DNA of 52,352 bases from Anaerovirgula multivorans (GCF_900188145.1 NZ_FZOJ01000033.1:1-52352), one strand, 5' to 3'. Positions 7,674 through 16,268 are shown, numbered from the stretch's first letter. The notes: a model not told the origin generated them from the sequence alone. Program-made: numbers and translations.

Positions 7674-8546
7674 TTAAGAAGTTTTATTTATAACAACTCT
7701 TCTTGGATATGGAATCTCAATTCCATGTTCATCAAACGCTTGTTTAAAAGCCTTTCTCATAATTCTTTCTGTTGCCCATTGTTCCATAGGCACGGTTTTA
7801 GCAATAATAGAAATAACGACCTCTGAATCTCTTAAGTCTGTTACCCCTAGTACTGTAGGTCCTTCTAATATAGAAGGATTTTCTTCCTTTAATTTTTCAC
7901 TAACTTCACTTAATACTCTCATAGCGTGATCTATATCTTCTTCATAAGCGATGGACATATTGACCCATGCCCTCATTTTACCTGTACTCTTATTAGTTAC
8001 TTTTTTTATCTCTCCATTAGGAAGAATGTGGAGATCTCCATTGAAATCTCTTATTTTTGTAACCCTTAAGGCCATTTCCTCAATAATACCGCCAAGACCA
8101 TCTATTTCCACATAATTTCCTACAGAGAACTGTTCTTCAAAGAGGATAAAAAAGCCGGTTATTACATCCCTTACTAGATTTTGTGCACCAAACCCAAAAG
8201 CCAAACCTCCAATACCTGCTGTAGCAATTAAAGCACCCACCTCTACTCCAAAAGATTTAATAATAGAGGTAAAAGCTATAAAATAAATCAAATATTTTAC
8301 AATACTCTTGATTAATCCCTTCATGGTCTCCATGCGCGCAACATCTACTTTGAAATTTGAATTTCTTTGGGTGTGAAAAAATTTGTTAACAATAGATTCA
8401 ATTACTTTTATACTGATCTTCGCAATAAGTAAAATAATAATAATTTTAAAAATTACTCCAATGATAGTTGTTAATTGTTCTGGATTTTTTAAAAAATCTA
8501 TTGTTTCTTTAATAGATATTTGTATCGTATTAATAAAAATAAACAT
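7674..8546 (-). CDS. small-conductance mechanosensitive channel (MscS family)
   Basis: A 290-residue inner-membrane channel that releases solutes on hypo-osmotic shock. There are about three N-terminal membrane helices. The glycine/alanine-rich pore helix is GALIATAGIGGLAFGFGAQNLV, followed by the cytoplasmic beta domain (FSVGNYVEIDGLGGIIEEM...NGDLHILPNGEI) and the C-terminal alpha/beta domain. It is close to the B. subtilis YkuT size class. It lies 11 nt from the DUF3343 gene, in an apparent yedF-DUF3343-mscS-DUF951 transcription unit. Confidence 0.93.
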   Translation of the reverse strand: MFIFINTIQISIKETIDFLKNPEQLTTIIGVIFKIIIILLIAKISIKVIESIVNKFFHTQRNSNFKVDVARMETMKGLIKSIVKYLIYFIAFTSIIKSFGVEVGALIATAGIGGLAFGFGAQNLVRDVITGFFILFEEQFSVGNYVEIDGLGGIIEEMALRVTKIRDFNGDLHILPNGEIKKVTNKSTGKMRAWVNMSIAYEEDIDHAMRVLSEVSEKLKEENPSILEGPTVLGVTDLRDSEVVISIIAKTVPMEQWATERIMRKAFKQAFDEHGIEIPYPRRVVINKTS

Positions 8547-8557
8547 TTAAGCTCTCC

Positions 8558-8824
8558 TTAATTAATTTGTTTTACTGTTTTCTCATTATCAGTCTTTTTT
8601 ATTTCATATATTCCTTTTATTTTTATATTACTTTCTTCAATATCTTTTTTTATATACCCCAACAAGTTCTCATTAAACTTGATAGACAATCCACAGCTAG
8701 CGGTAATCTCTCTAGGTGTTGGGATTGTGTCAAATTGATATTTTTTTTCCTTTAGTACTTTTTCTGCTGCTATTGCATAATGAGTTGATTCAAATACAAT
8801 TACATACATTTCCTGCATCCTCAT
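8558..8824 (-). CDS. DUF3343 protein (putative Se/S carrier-like)
   Basis: An 88-residue protein of the DUF3343 family, which often sits beside selenium or sulfur genes. The pattern YVIVFESTHYAIAAEKVLKE, PTPREITASCGLSIKF includes a single conserved Cys that could carry a persulfide or selenide. ATG start with AAGGTGGA upstream. Its place next to yedF supports a role in selenium or sulfur handling; direct evidence is lacking. Confidence 0.85.
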   Translation of the reverse strand: MRMQEMYVIVFESTHYAIAAEKVLKEKKYQFDTIPTPREITASCGLSIKFNENLLGYIKKDIEESNIKIKGIYEIKKTDNEKTVKQIN

Positions 8825-8837
8825 TTTCTAATCCACC

Positions 8838-9440
8838 TTAAAGTTTAATTGTGTTTTTTGCATTGTTCAGCTTTTCTACAATGGTGTACATATTACTGAC
8901 ACCTCCCACCATCAACTTGCCTTTTACTTTAAAATAATCTAAGCAAGTGCCACAGGATAAAATTTCTACCCCATTGGCCTCTAAGGTTCTCAAATGCTCT
9001 ATAACCTCAGAACCTTCTACTACTAAGTTTACACCACCGTTTAAGAATAAAATAGTTTTTGGAAAAGGCATTACCTCTGTTAATGTATAAATATATCCCT
9101 TCATTAAAACCTTTCCTAGTTCTTCAGATCCCTCTCCTAATCGGTCTTTAGAAATTAATATTACTAAATCCTTTTTAGGGCTGCTGTCACATTGTATATC
9201 CATCGTTGGCATTTCATTGATTCCATGATCTTTAAATATATCTATATAATAGTTTCCCTGATTTTCTTGAATATCCACTTTAAAATCTAAGCTTTTTGCT
9301 AATTTTGATACATTTTCTTTAGCAATTTCATTATCAACAATGGTGGTTACTTTCCCTTTATCTATAGCTTCCAACGCCTTTTTTGTATGAATCACTGGTA
9401 ATGGACAATTCAAACCTCTTGCATCAACTTCTTTATACAT
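8838..9440 (-). CDS. yedF: sulfurtransferase-like selenium metabolism protein YedF
   Basis: A 200-residue two-domain protein. The N-terminal TusA-like domain has VDARGLNCPLPV with the CPxP active motif. The C-terminal DsrE/DsrF-like domain has KTILFLNGGVNLV and a CGTC pair (ILSCGTCLDYF). The family is linked by genome context to selenophosphate metabolism. The GGAGGA site is better spaced to the second ATG (chosen here) than to the ATG 6 nt earlier. Confidence 0.9.
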   Translation of the reverse strand: MYKEVDARGLNCPLPVIHTKKALEAIDKGKVTTIVDNEIAKENVSKLAKSLDFKVDIQENQGNYYIDIFKDHGINEMPTMDIQCDSSPKKDLVILISKDRLGEGSEELGKVLMKGYIYTLTEVMPFPKTILFLNGGVNLVVEGSEVIEHLRTLEANGVEILSCGTCLDYFKVKGKLMVGGVSNMYTIVEKLNNAKNTIKL

Positions 9441-9718
9441 TTTCATTCCTCCAAAGTATTTTTGTATTATACTCTACATCCTAGAACCTCATTTTCCTCT
9501 TTCTTGCTTTAAGTATATCAATAGGAATGTCTATCTTCAATCTATTGTAACCAACCTGCTATAGAAAATTTCTATTCTTCTTAACCAAGTTATAGAAAAA
9601 CATAATTAAAGTAAAGTCTTCTTTTAAAAAATTTATAGGATGGTTTTATTGAAATCAACAAGGTAAATTATAACTTTTTCACAAATAAATAAAGTTTGTA
9701 ATTTCCTATTGATTATAA
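9441..9718. other. non-coding gap
   Basis: AT-rich intergenic stretch between yedF and the SRP RNA terminator. A TATAAT-like box near 9465 may belong to the yedF promoter, but no good -35 is seen. Nothing else is recognisable. Confidence 0.5.
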
Positions 9719-9750
9719 CAAAAAAACACGAGATTTCCTCTCATGTTTTT
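9719..9750 (-). terminator. terminator after SRP RNA
   Basis: The minus-strand hairpin ACATGAGA/TCTCGTGT with a short loop is followed by seven T, about 20 nt after the RNA's 3' end. Confidence 0.88.
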
Positions 9751-9768
9751 ATTTATTTAAATATTTAA

Positions 9769-10035
9769 GCTGTGCACCTCTCTTCGACATACCATCATAG
9801 GCGTTACCCAAGCAGTTAACTCAAATTAGGCTGCCCTGCGGCACACGAAAGGGATCACTTACCGTTGCTTCCTTCCGGACCTGGCGGGGTTCGTAACTTT
9901 CCGTTGCGTAGGACCCAACTCTCATTGCCACTTACTTAAGCCAGCCCTACAATGAATATGCCTCTGAGAGGAATTCAACCCTGCTATAGCGGATTGCAGG
10001 TTACAGGACACCGCTACCTCCCCATCTAGCACAGC
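9769..10035 (-). ncRNA. ffs: signal recognition particle RNA, long Bacillus type
   Basis: About 267 nt. The SRP domain-IV signature CCAGGTCCGGAAGGAAGCAA is present on the minus strand. The two ends pair (GCTGTGC with GCACAGC), giving the elongated form with an Alu domain. It is preceded by tRNA-Ser and tadA, a common Firmicutes order. It binds Ffh for co-translational membrane targeting. Confidence 0.97.
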
Positions 10036-10054
10036 AAACTTATAAACTTGTTAA

Positions 10055-10143
10055 TGGCGGAGAGAGCGGGACTCGAACCCGCGGGGCCTTGCGGCCTTAC
10101 ACGCTTTCCAGGCGTGCCCCTTAGCCAACTCGGACACCTCTCC
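10055..10143 (-). tRNA. tRNA-Ser (GGA anticodon)
   Basis: A class II tRNA of 89 nt with encoded CCA. The anticodon loop CTGGAAA gives anticodon GGA. It has a long variable arm (GGCCGCAAGGCC), the T-loop GGTTCGAGTCC, and a GGAGAGG/CTCTCC acceptor stem. It lies between tadA and the SRP RNA and is probably co-transcribed. Confidence 0.97.
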
Positions 10144-10155
10144 ATAGTTTTATTA

Positions 10156-10617
10156 TTACTGTTTTTGTTTGCTATCTCTTAATGCTTTAAAAAACTTCTT
10201 CATAATATTGGAGCATTCTTCCTCCATCACACCTGTCACAACTTCTGCTTGATGATTGAAGTCTTTATTACTAATAATATTTGCTACTGATCCACACGCT
10301 CCTGCTTTAGGATCCATAGCACCAATCACTACTCTGTCAATTCTACTCTGCAAAATAGCACCTGCGCACATTGGACAGGGTTCTATTGTAACATAAAGGG
10401 TACTCTCTGTCAATCTCCACCCATCCGCATTTTTACAGGCTTTTTGAATGGTAATTATTTCTGCATGGGCTGTCGCATCCTTCAAACTTTCTCTCAAGTT
10501 ATGACCTTTAGCAATAACCTCACCTTTTCTCACCACAACAGCACCGATAGGGACTTCCCCTTTATCATAGGCTTTTTTAGCCTCTTCTAGAGCCATTTTC
10601 ATATAATAAAGATCCAC
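10156..10617 (-). CDS. tadA: tRNA-specific adenosine deaminase
   Basis: A 153-residue zinc deaminase that converts A34 to inosine in tRNA-Arg(ACG). The HAE motif (ATAHAEIITIQ) and PCPMCAGAI give the His/Cys/Cys zinc site and catalytic Glu. The start is GTG, with TTGGAGG 9 nt upstream; an upstream in-frame ATG lacks a ribosome site. It is followed by tRNA-Ser and SRP RNA on the same strand. The usual next genes (dnaX, recR) are not here. Confidence 0.93.
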   Translation of the reverse strand: MDLYYMKMALEEAKKAYDKGEVPIGAVVVRKGEVIAKGHNLRESLKDATAHAEIITIQKACKNADGWRLTESTLYVTIEPCPMCAGAILQSRIDRVVIGAMDPKAGACGSVANIISNKDFNHQAEVVTGVMEEECSNIMKKFFKALRDSKQKQ

Positions 10618-10741
10618 TAATCTTTGCCTCCAACACATTGGTGTACCTATTAAAAATTCTATATTATTAATTTTAAGTTGGTTAACATCGCTACCCTAAA
10701 ATCATAAAAAACTAAAAAGCAAGGCATAAATCTACTGTACT

Positions 10742-10770
10742 ATTATAGCCTATTGTGTAAGCTTTGTCTA
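10742..10770 (-). promoter_or_regulatory. promoter for tadA, tRNA-Ser and SRP RNA
   Basis: On the minus strand TAGACA (10765-10770), 17 bp and TATAAT (10742-10747), about 125 nt before the tadA start. The rest of 10618-10985 shows no other feature. Confidence 0.7.
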
Positions 10771-10986
10771 CAGTTCACTGTATTTTATCTACTATTAAAG
10801 TATTCCATTTTTGCCTTATATTATTATGTCTCGCTATGAGCGTTATATACTATACCCTCTTTAATATATATAATTGAATCCAATGTCTTTTTAGATTATT
10901 CCTTTTTATCCTTTAAAACCCCTAAAAATCTTTAATTACCTGTTGATTTAACTCCTTATCGGCTTTTTTATAAGAAAATAAACATA

Positions 10987-11026
10987 AAAAAACAAAGCCC
11001 TGCAAACTATATCTGCAAGACTTTAT
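10987..11026 (-). terminator. terminator of tRNA-Arg
   Basis: The minus-strand hairpin AAAGTCTTGCA/TGCAGGGCTTT, with G-T wobbles, is followed by GTTTTTTT, 12 nt after the tRNA. Confidence 0.88.
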
Positions 11027-11037
11027 TATTACTAAAA

Positions 11038-11114
11038 TGGTGTTCCCGGCGGGAGTCGAACCCACGGCCTACCGCTTAGGAGGCGGTTGCTCTATCCTTC
11101 TGAGCTACGGAAAC
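11038..11114 (-). tRNA. tRNA-Arg (CCT anticodon)
   Basis: 77 nt with encoded CCA. The anticodon loop CTCCTAA gives CCT. The T-loop is GGTTCGACTCC and the acceptor stem pairs GTTTCCG with CGGGAAC. It is a single-gene transcript with its own promoter and terminator. Confidence 0.96.
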
Positions 11115-11186
11115 ATATAAGGTTTAATATTTATAGAATGTTCACCAGATGCTACCCAAGTTGGTCAACATTTTTGTCCAAATGAT

Positions 11187-11215
11187 AGTTTACCACAAAT
11201 TCTTTAAAAAATCAA
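11187..11215 (-). promoter_or_regulatory. promoter of tRNA-Arg
   Basis: On the minus strand TTGATT (11210-11215), 17 bp and TAAACT (11187-11192), about 65 nt before the tRNA. The remaining gap 11216-11442 holds nothing recognisable. Confidence 0.7.
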
Positions 11216-11442
11216 TGGTTAGAAGTTACTACAGAAGAAATTTCTACATACTTAATTTTAGTTGTTGTTAATTTTTTCCTTCTTTAACAGCAGAAAGACC
11301 GTTTTTCGAAGTATTTAGACACAAAATCCTTTTTTATACATTAACACTGTGTCAGTTTTAGTTAAAAAATCATAAATAAAGATTACCTTCAACTTATAGT
11401 CTGAAACCTATGATTACCCCAAAAAAGTAATTGTATAAAAAC

Positions 11443-11499
11443 CCATATGCGATATACAGTAGTTAATTGGACTGTTTCACTACTATATACCGCATATGG
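11443..11499 (-). terminator. terminator of the ABC exporter operon
   Basis: A long stem on the minus strand (CCATATGCGGTATATAGTAG with CTACTGTATATCGCATATGG) ends in GTTTTTA. It lies after the 32-residue peptide gene, which supports that gene belonging to the operon. Confidence 0.8.
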
Positions 11500-11530
11500 A
11501 TTCAACAAAATACTCATCGTTTAATTGCTG

Positions 11531-11629
11531 TTAGTCATCCTTCTTCTGAAGCATCTTCTTCCAGATTTTTATCTTAAATGGCAAAGCAATAATACCTATC
11601 ACTATGATTAACCAACCCCACCATGGCAT
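11531..11629 (-). CDS. 32-aa single-helix membrane peptide
   Basis: A short gene 15 nt downstream of the second ABC permease. It encodes MPWWGWLIIVIGIIALPFK followed by a lysine-rich tail ending KKDD. This gives one hydrophobic helix with a positive C-terminal side. A strong AAGGGGGTGGG ribosome site lies 6 nt before the ATG, and the operon terminator follows. It may be an accessory subunit of the exporter. No family recognised; the gene call rests on the ribosome site, the position and the terminator. Confidence 0.6.
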   Translation of the reverse strand: MPWWGWLIIVIGIIALPFKIKIWKKMLQKKDD

Positions 11630-11644
11630 ATTCAACCCACCCCC

Positions 11645-12685
11645 TTAATGTGTAAATAAATGTTTCTTCATAATTGGTGTCAAAAGCAAGATCAAGACAA
11701 CACTGATGGCAAGCAATATCCCATTGCTAAACCAAAAATTTCCAATTTCCAACGGCCGTACCATAATTGCATTAAACGCCTCAAAAGCCCAATAATTGGG
11801 GAATGGATATAGTACCCAAATCCATTTAGCGGGTATAAATAATGCAGCAATCGGTACACCCATAAAAACAAGAAATACTACCTTAAGTAATGCTATTCCT
11901 TCTATCTGGCTGTTAGCAAAGCTACCAATGCCAAATCCGATTAAAAGTGATAAAGTTACAGAAAAAAGCACTCCAATAATTAGTAATAAATAATTGACCT
12001 GCGTACCTACCATGATCAATGCATTACCAACACCTAGCATCACGCCGATGATCAATGCCATTAATCCCCGTGCCAGTAGCATTTCTCCAAAACTAAGAGG
12101 AGTAACCCCTAGGGCATGAATCGATCGACTCTCTTTCTCATCGATTATATTAAAAGCACTCAACAATCCGCCCATTAAAATACCCATAAGGATCATCACA
12201 ATAACAATGACATTCTTGAATTGGGATTCCTCCTTCCCCAGACTTTCTACCTGATAGTCACCAAAGTATTGACCAGAAATCACCTGATCTAAGGTCATCC
12301 CAGCCAATTCACGTAAGGATTCTAGTTCATTTCCTTCTAGTATTATATTATATTTGTCAGCTACCTTCGTAATTCCAACAACATCATCAATCCCCAAAAC
12401 CCTCTCTTTTACAGCTTGATTAGATTCAAGAACAATGACTTTTCCATATTGCTGTAATCCCTGTACCACAGTTTCTTCCACACTAGAATCAATGACGAAA
12501 GAGACCTGAGTGTTTTGAAGAGATGAGATGAACAGACTAAAAATAAATGACAATAACAGTGGCATTATCAGCATATAAAGCATAATCTGATCACGAAATG
12601 CTAGTGTAAAGTCTTTGGCCATAAACTTTAAAATCCTTCTCAATCTTAAACCACCTCCCTCATCAAACAGCGCTTGCAAGCCCAA
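11645..12685 (-). CDS. ABC-2 type transporter permease (second)
   Basis: A 346-residue integral membrane protein of the ABC-2/DrrB-NatB class. It has one N-terminal helix (IMLYMLIMPLLLSFIFSLFI), a large extracytoplasmic loop of about 130 residues, then five C-terminal helices with the typical FNIIDEKESRSIHALGVTPLS segment. Its start overlaps the end of the upstream permease by about 40 nt. An alternative start is the ATG at MAKDFTLAF, 22 codons later. It forms a heterodimeric exporter with the next gene and the ATPase. Confidence 0.85.
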   Translation of the reverse strand: MGLQALFDEGGGLRLRRILKFMAKDFTLAFRDQIMLYMLIMPLLLSFIFSLFISSLQNTQVSFVIDSSVEETVVQGLQQYGKVIVLESNQAVKERVLGIDDVVGITKVADKYNIILEGNELESLRELAGMTLDQVISGQYFGDYQVESLGKEESQFKNVIVIVMILMGILMGGLLSAFNIIDEKESRSIHALGVTPLSFGEMLLARGLMALIIGVMLGVGNALIMVGTQVNYLLLIIGVLFSVTLSLLIGFGIGSFANSQIEGIALLKVVFLVFMGVPIAALFIPAKWIWVLYPFPNYWAFEAFNAIMVRPLEIGNFWFSNGILLAISVVLILLLTPIMKKHLFTH

Positions 12686-13689
12686 TAACTAACAGCGTAC
12701 GCAATTCCATTCGCTATAAGTAGACTTAGATAGAGTGAACCAAGGTATCCACTCCGTCCTGTTGGGAAGAGTACTTCCCGGACTCCGAAGAGAACTGGAT
12801 AGGATGGAACCATCTGAACCAACATGTTAGAAAAGGTTGGAAAGAAATATGAACCAATTGGTAAACCCATCAATGACATCAGTACAATTGCAACAAAGAG
12901 AAACTCCGAAAGACTGCGAAAATGTACACTGACAATTAGTCCTAAAAATGTAGCAAAAGAACTCATAAGGATTATAAGCCCCAGTAAATTCAGATAATCC
13001 ACTCGCAATCCCAAAGTAAATATCACAACCAGAAGTCCATAAATAATAGATAATAGAACGTTAGTTATAGCTTTTGAGAGAACATAATCATGTACTCCAC
13101 CCGGAGCAATCCGGTAAGCACGAATTATTCCCTCTCTCTTCTCCTGAAAAACCATTACCGCAATGAGGAGAAAACCAAGCATCACAACTTCTAGAACCAA
13201 AAATACGGGAACCATATCCTTATTCAATGGAATAGGTTCTGTCTCCTCACGCAAAAACTGAATCTCATGCATTTTTGGCCAATCGATAATTCCAGCTTCA
13301 CCCAATGACCAATCAATAGAAGTCTTTAAGTAATTAATACTGGATTCAGGTTCATGTCCCTGTTGAATAATGGTAAACTGAGGGTCTTCAATAGAACCTT
13401 TGACTATAATTCCAATACTATTTTTATTCTTCTGCATAGCTTCTCGCAAAGCTTCTTCTGTCTGAAAAAACTGATCATCAGACACATCATGAGATCGCCA
13501 GACTTTTTCCATAAATTTTGTCGGAGTCAAATCAGTGACTAGTTCTGATGGTGTTAACTTCATTTCTTCCGGGATTAGAAACCTGACTAAAATAATGAAA
13601 AAAATAGCGAGAAAGATGATCGCATAGTGAAATTTATTGCGAAACATGACTTTTGTATCTTGCTTCACTAGGCTCCAAAAACGTCTCAT
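12646..13689 (-). CDS. ABC-2 type transporter permease (first)
   Basis: A 347-residue membrane protein with the same topology: an N-terminal helix (YAIIFLAIFFIILVRFLI), an external domain of about 130 residues, then five to six helices including VFQEKREGIIRAYRIAPGG. It starts 1 nt after the ATPase stop codon, indicating tight translational coupling. Pairs like this export lipids, antibiotics or peptides; the substrate is unknown. Confidence 0.88.
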   Translation of the reverse strand: MRRFWSLVKQDTKVMFRNKFHYAIIFLAIFFIILVRFLIPEEMKLTPSELVTDLTPTKFMEKVWRSHDVSDDQFFQTEEALREAMQKNKNSIGIIVKGSIEDPQFTIIQQGHEPESSINYLKTSIDWSLGEAGIIDWPKMHEIQFLREETEPIPLNKDMVPVFLVLEVVMLGFLLIAVMVFQEKREGIIRAYRIAPGGVHDYVLSKAITNVLLSIIYGLLVVIFTLGLRVDYLNLLGLIILMSSFATFLGLIVSVHFRSLSEFLFVAIVLMSLMGLPIGSYFFPTFSNMLVQMVPSYPVLFGVREVLFPTGRSGYLGSLYLSLLIANGIAYAVSYWACKRCLMREVV

Positions 13690-13690
13690 C

Positions 13691-14548
13691 TCACTTCAGC
13701 CCCCTCCCTGTTAGCTTGATGAATATCTCTTCTAACGTTGCTTCCTGTGTATGCATAGTCTGAATTTCTCTGGAATCCATCAAACTTTTAAACTCTTTCC
13801 AACTTTTTGCATTATCAATGAAAAAAATGTCACTTCCCACTATATTACCCTCAACCCACTCAACTTTCACTGCCTTTTGACCATACTCCAGTTTTAAGGC
13901 TTTTGGTGAATTCAGGGTAATAATCTTACCTTCATTTAAGAAAGCAACCCGATCACAAAGTTCATCAGCCACAAACATATTATGTGTAGTCAAAAATATG
14001 GTACAGCCCTCTTTCTTCTTCTGTATAATGATTTCTTTGATCTCACTTGCTGTTGTGGGATCCAAACCTGAGAGAGGTTCATCAAAAAAGAGAATCTTAG
14101 CTTTGTTTAACAAAGAACGGGCAAATACAAGCCGCTGTTTCATACCTTTCGAATATTCCCCTGCTCTTTTATCTGCTGCTTCCCGTAAGCCAACCATGTC
14201 TAAAAGTTTCATGGGATCTTCTGTATTGACATCGAACAATCCAGCAAAATACATCAAGTTCTCATAACCCGTAAGCTTAGTGTAAACATTCGGGTGTTCA
14301 AAACTAACTCCAATCTGATTAAAAAACTCCCTCCCCATTTCTTTTATAGATTTGCCATCATACTTTACCACACCTTTTTGGAGTTCAAGAAGACCGGTCA
14401 TTATATTCTGCACAGTACTTTTTCCAGCACCACTTGGCCCTAGAAAACCAAAAATTTCTCCTTTAGCAATAGAAAAACTGACGTCTTTTACCGCATCTTG
14501 CTGTTGCCCAGGATAACGATGAAATAAATGATCAACTTGAATCATCAT
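13691..14548 (-). CDS. ABC transporter ATP-binding protein
   Basis: A 285-residue nucleotide-binding domain with Walker A GPSGAGKST near residue 38, signature YSKGMKQRL, Walker B ILFFDEPLSGLDP, and the H-loop TTHN. The C-terminal extension (ATLEEIFIKLTGRG) is typical of drug/antibiotic exporters of the DrrA/CcmA type. It is first in the exporter operon, and its promoter region carries a palindromic operator shared with the divergent TetR gene. Confidence 0.94.
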   Translation of the reverse strand: MMIQVDHLFHRYPGQQQDAVKDVSFSIAKGEIFGFLGPSGAGKSTVQNIMTGLLELQKGVVKYDGKSIKEMGREFFNQIGVSFEHPNVYTKLTGYENLMYFAGLFDVNTEDPMKLLDMVGLREAADKRAGEYSKGMKQRLVFARSLLNKAKILFFDEPLSGLDPTTASEIKEIIIQKKKEGCTIFLTTHNMFVADELCDRVAFLNEGKIITLNSPKALKLEYGQKAVKVEWVEGNIVGSDIFFIDNAKSWKEFKSLMDSREIQTMHTQEATLEEIFIKLTGRGLK

Positions 14549-14603
14549 CTTGCCTCTACCCCCTTTTACCCAAATGAATTTCAGATATTATCGCAAAAAT
14601 CAT

Positions 14604-14617
14604 ATGACCGATCGGTC
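14604..14617. promoter_or_regulatory. palindromic operator before the ABC operon
   Basis: The perfect 14-bp palindrome TGACCGATCGGTCA lies 56 nt before the ATPase start. Its TGAC/GTCA outer half-sites match the two palindromes beside the TetR gene, so TetR probably represses both directions. Confidence 0.7.
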
Positions 14618-14668
14618 ACACGACTTTGTTGCCATATTAACATAAAGGACTTCTTCTTGTCAAGTGCC

Positions 14669-14697
14669 TTGACGAAAAAATTTATCCTATGTATAAT
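14669..14697 (+). promoter_or_regulatory. promoter of the TetR gene
   Basis: TTGACG (14669-14674), 17 bp and TATAAT (14692-14697). The downstream palindrome overlaps the last base of the -10. Confidence 0.8.
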
Positions 14698-14736
14698 ATG
14701 ACTAATTAGTCATAAAGATATGACTAATTAGTTATA
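14697..14736. promoter_or_regulatory. two tandem TetR-type operators
   Basis: Two palindromes lie 22 bp apart, centre to centre: TATGACTAATTAGTCATA (14697-14714, perfect) and TATGACTAATTAGTTATA (14719-14736, one mismatch). They overlap the transcription start of the regulator, as expected for autorepression. Confidence 0.75.
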
Positions 14737-14753
14737 AAGGAGTGTGAAATACT

Positions 14754-15440
14754 TTGCCAACCCAAACATTTTTCAATTTACCAGAAGAGAAGCGAAATAA
14801 AATCATCGAAAGTGCCATAAATGAATTTAGTACTCATTCTTATGAAGCAGCATCATTGAATAAGATTGTTGAAGAAGCCGGAATTTCAAAGGGAAGTATG
14901 TACCAGTATTTCGAAGATAAAAAAGACCTCTACCTTTACTTACTGGATGTAGCTGGCCAGATTAAATTATCCTATATGCAAGGTATTATTGATGAAACAG
15001 ATGATTTTTTTACAACGCTAGAGAAAGTGATTATTGCATCGAGCAAATTTAACTTAGAACATCCAGGGCTCTCCCAACTTGTAATCAACATGCTCAGCGG
15101 TAACAATGATCCATTCCCTTACGAAACTTTCCAACATCTACGTCAGACAGGACAAAATTGGGTAACTCAGCTCATTACCAATGCCCAAGTCAACAATCAG
15201 ATCCGCACAGATCTTGACCCAAGCTTCCTCGCTTATCTGGTCAATCAGATGACCATTGATTTTGGTAATTACCTAATGGAAAACAACAACTTAACTCATG
15301 CTGACATGTTAAAAGGCAAGACTATTCCTGCTGACACAATAAAAAATGCAACATACAATTTCATCTCTGTCCTACGAGATGGCATCAGTGTTAGAAGTTG
15401 TGAGCATGAGTCGAACCAATCTAATCATTATAATCTATAA
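14754..15440 (+). CDS. TetR/AcrR family transcriptional regulator
   Basis: A 228-residue repressor. The N-terminal helix-turn-helix is typical (KIIESAINEFSTHSYEAASL, IVEEAGISKGSMYQYFEDKKDLYLYLL). The C-terminal ligand-binding half is helical. The start is TTG with AAGGAGTG upstream. It is divergent from the ABC exporter, with three related palindromes between them, so it probably controls the exporter and itself and is relieved by an exported or toxic molecule. Confidence 0.92.
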   Translation: MPTQTFFNLPEEKRNKIIESAINEFSTHSYEAASLNKIVEEAGISKGSMYQYFEDKKDLYLYLLDVAGQIKLSYMQGIIDETDDFFTTLEKVIIASSKFNLEHPGLSQLVINMLSGNNDPFPYETFQHLRQTGQNWVTQLITNAQVNNQIRTDLDPSFLAYLVNQMTIDFGNYLMENNNLTHADMLKGKTIPADTIKNATYNFISVLRDGISVRSCEHESNQSNHYNL

Positions 15441-15548
15441 GACTGCTGAAAAGACTGGATCAGATTACAATGAAGTAAAAAGCATTAAATAAGTTTAAGA
15501 GATATTTAAACAGAATCAAAAATTTTGCGTAATTTTTCGAGACAAACA

Positions 15549-15591
15549 CAAAGACCTAAACAGTATATAGTAACTAATGTTTAGGTCTTTG
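15549..15591. terminator. bidirectional terminator
   Basis: The 13-bp inverted repeat CAAAGACCTAAAC/GTTTAGGTCTTTG (15549-15561 and 15579-15591) lies between the TetR gene and the convergent oxidoreductase operon. Confidence 0.8.
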
Positions 15592-15651
15592 TTGATGACA
15601 AAATTTCCAATCGAATCCTTCTAGAACCATCTCCTCGTTTTGAATAAGGAG

Positions 15652-15723
15652 CTAAATCTTTTGCTTTAGTTGGAATAGAGTCTCCCTCTGAAGTGAAGTT
15701 TAATATAAGCTAAACCAGCTCAC
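15652..15723. repeat. dispersed repeat block, left of the oxidoreductase operon
   Basis: The block resembles 18138-18216. Shared parts are the TCTTTT-CTT start, GAATAGAnTnTCCnTCTGAA, and AAGTTTAnnATAAGCTAAACnAGnTCACT. The two copies have the same orientation and bracket three of the four oxidoreductase genes. Confidence 0.6.
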
Positions 15724-15727
15724 TAAA

Positions 15728-16267
15728 TTATTTTACTTGGACTGCACCTAATTCAAGGGCTTTTTGATTTAATGGTACCAAATGCTGTTTTGCTGGTCCA
15801 AATACTTTTTTCATTGCTTCTACAATAGTATCTACTAAAACCACCTTAGTTAACTCAAGATACGCTCCCAGCATCACAATATTGGCAACTTTACTGTTTC
15901 CAATTTCATTGGCTATTTTATTGGCTGGGATATAGTATGCATTAACATCATCACGTGCTGTCTTGAGAGAGATTAGAGAACTGTTGATTAAAAGATTTCC
16001 TCCTACTATTACATTTCCTTCAAACTTAACCAGTGATGGTAAATTCATTACGATAGCAGCGGTAGCATCCTCTGTAATAATTGGTGAATCCACAAGGCTT
16101 TCGGAAATAATAACCGCACAGTTGGCTGTACCTCCCCTCATTTCCGGGCCATAGGAGGGTAACCATGAGACATTTTTTTCTTCAACCATTCCGGTATAGG
16201 TAAGTAATTGTCCCATAGCCATTACCCCCTGACCGCCAAATCCTGCCATAATAATTTTTTCTGTCAT
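15728..16267 (-). CDS. 2-oxoacid:ferredoxin oxidoreductase, gamma subunit
   Basis: A 179-residue gamma subunit of a CoA-acylating 2-oxoacid oxidoreductase. It has the typical start IIMAGFGGQGVMAMGQLL and the conserved SWLPSYGPEMRGGTANC. It works with the alpha, beta and delta subunits encoded upstream to convert a 2-oxoacid and CoA to acyl-CoA plus CO2 and reduced ferredoxin. It follows the beta gene by 1 nt. Confidence 0.92.
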   Translation of the reverse strand: MTEKIIMAGFGGQGVMAMGQLLTYTGMVEEKNVSWLPSYGPEMRGGTANCAVIISESLVDSPIITEDATAAIVMNLPSLVKFEGNVIVGGNLLINSSLISLKTARDDVNAYYIPANKIANEIGNSKVANIVMLGAYLELTKVVLVDTIVEAMKKVFGPAKQHLVPLNQKALELGAVQVK

Positions 16268-16268
16268 T

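Noticed and set aside
9769..10617. Expected dnaX-recR after tadA and SRP RNA
   Set aside because: Not present here; yedF follows after a terminator. Gene order varies among Clostridia, so not treated as a finding.
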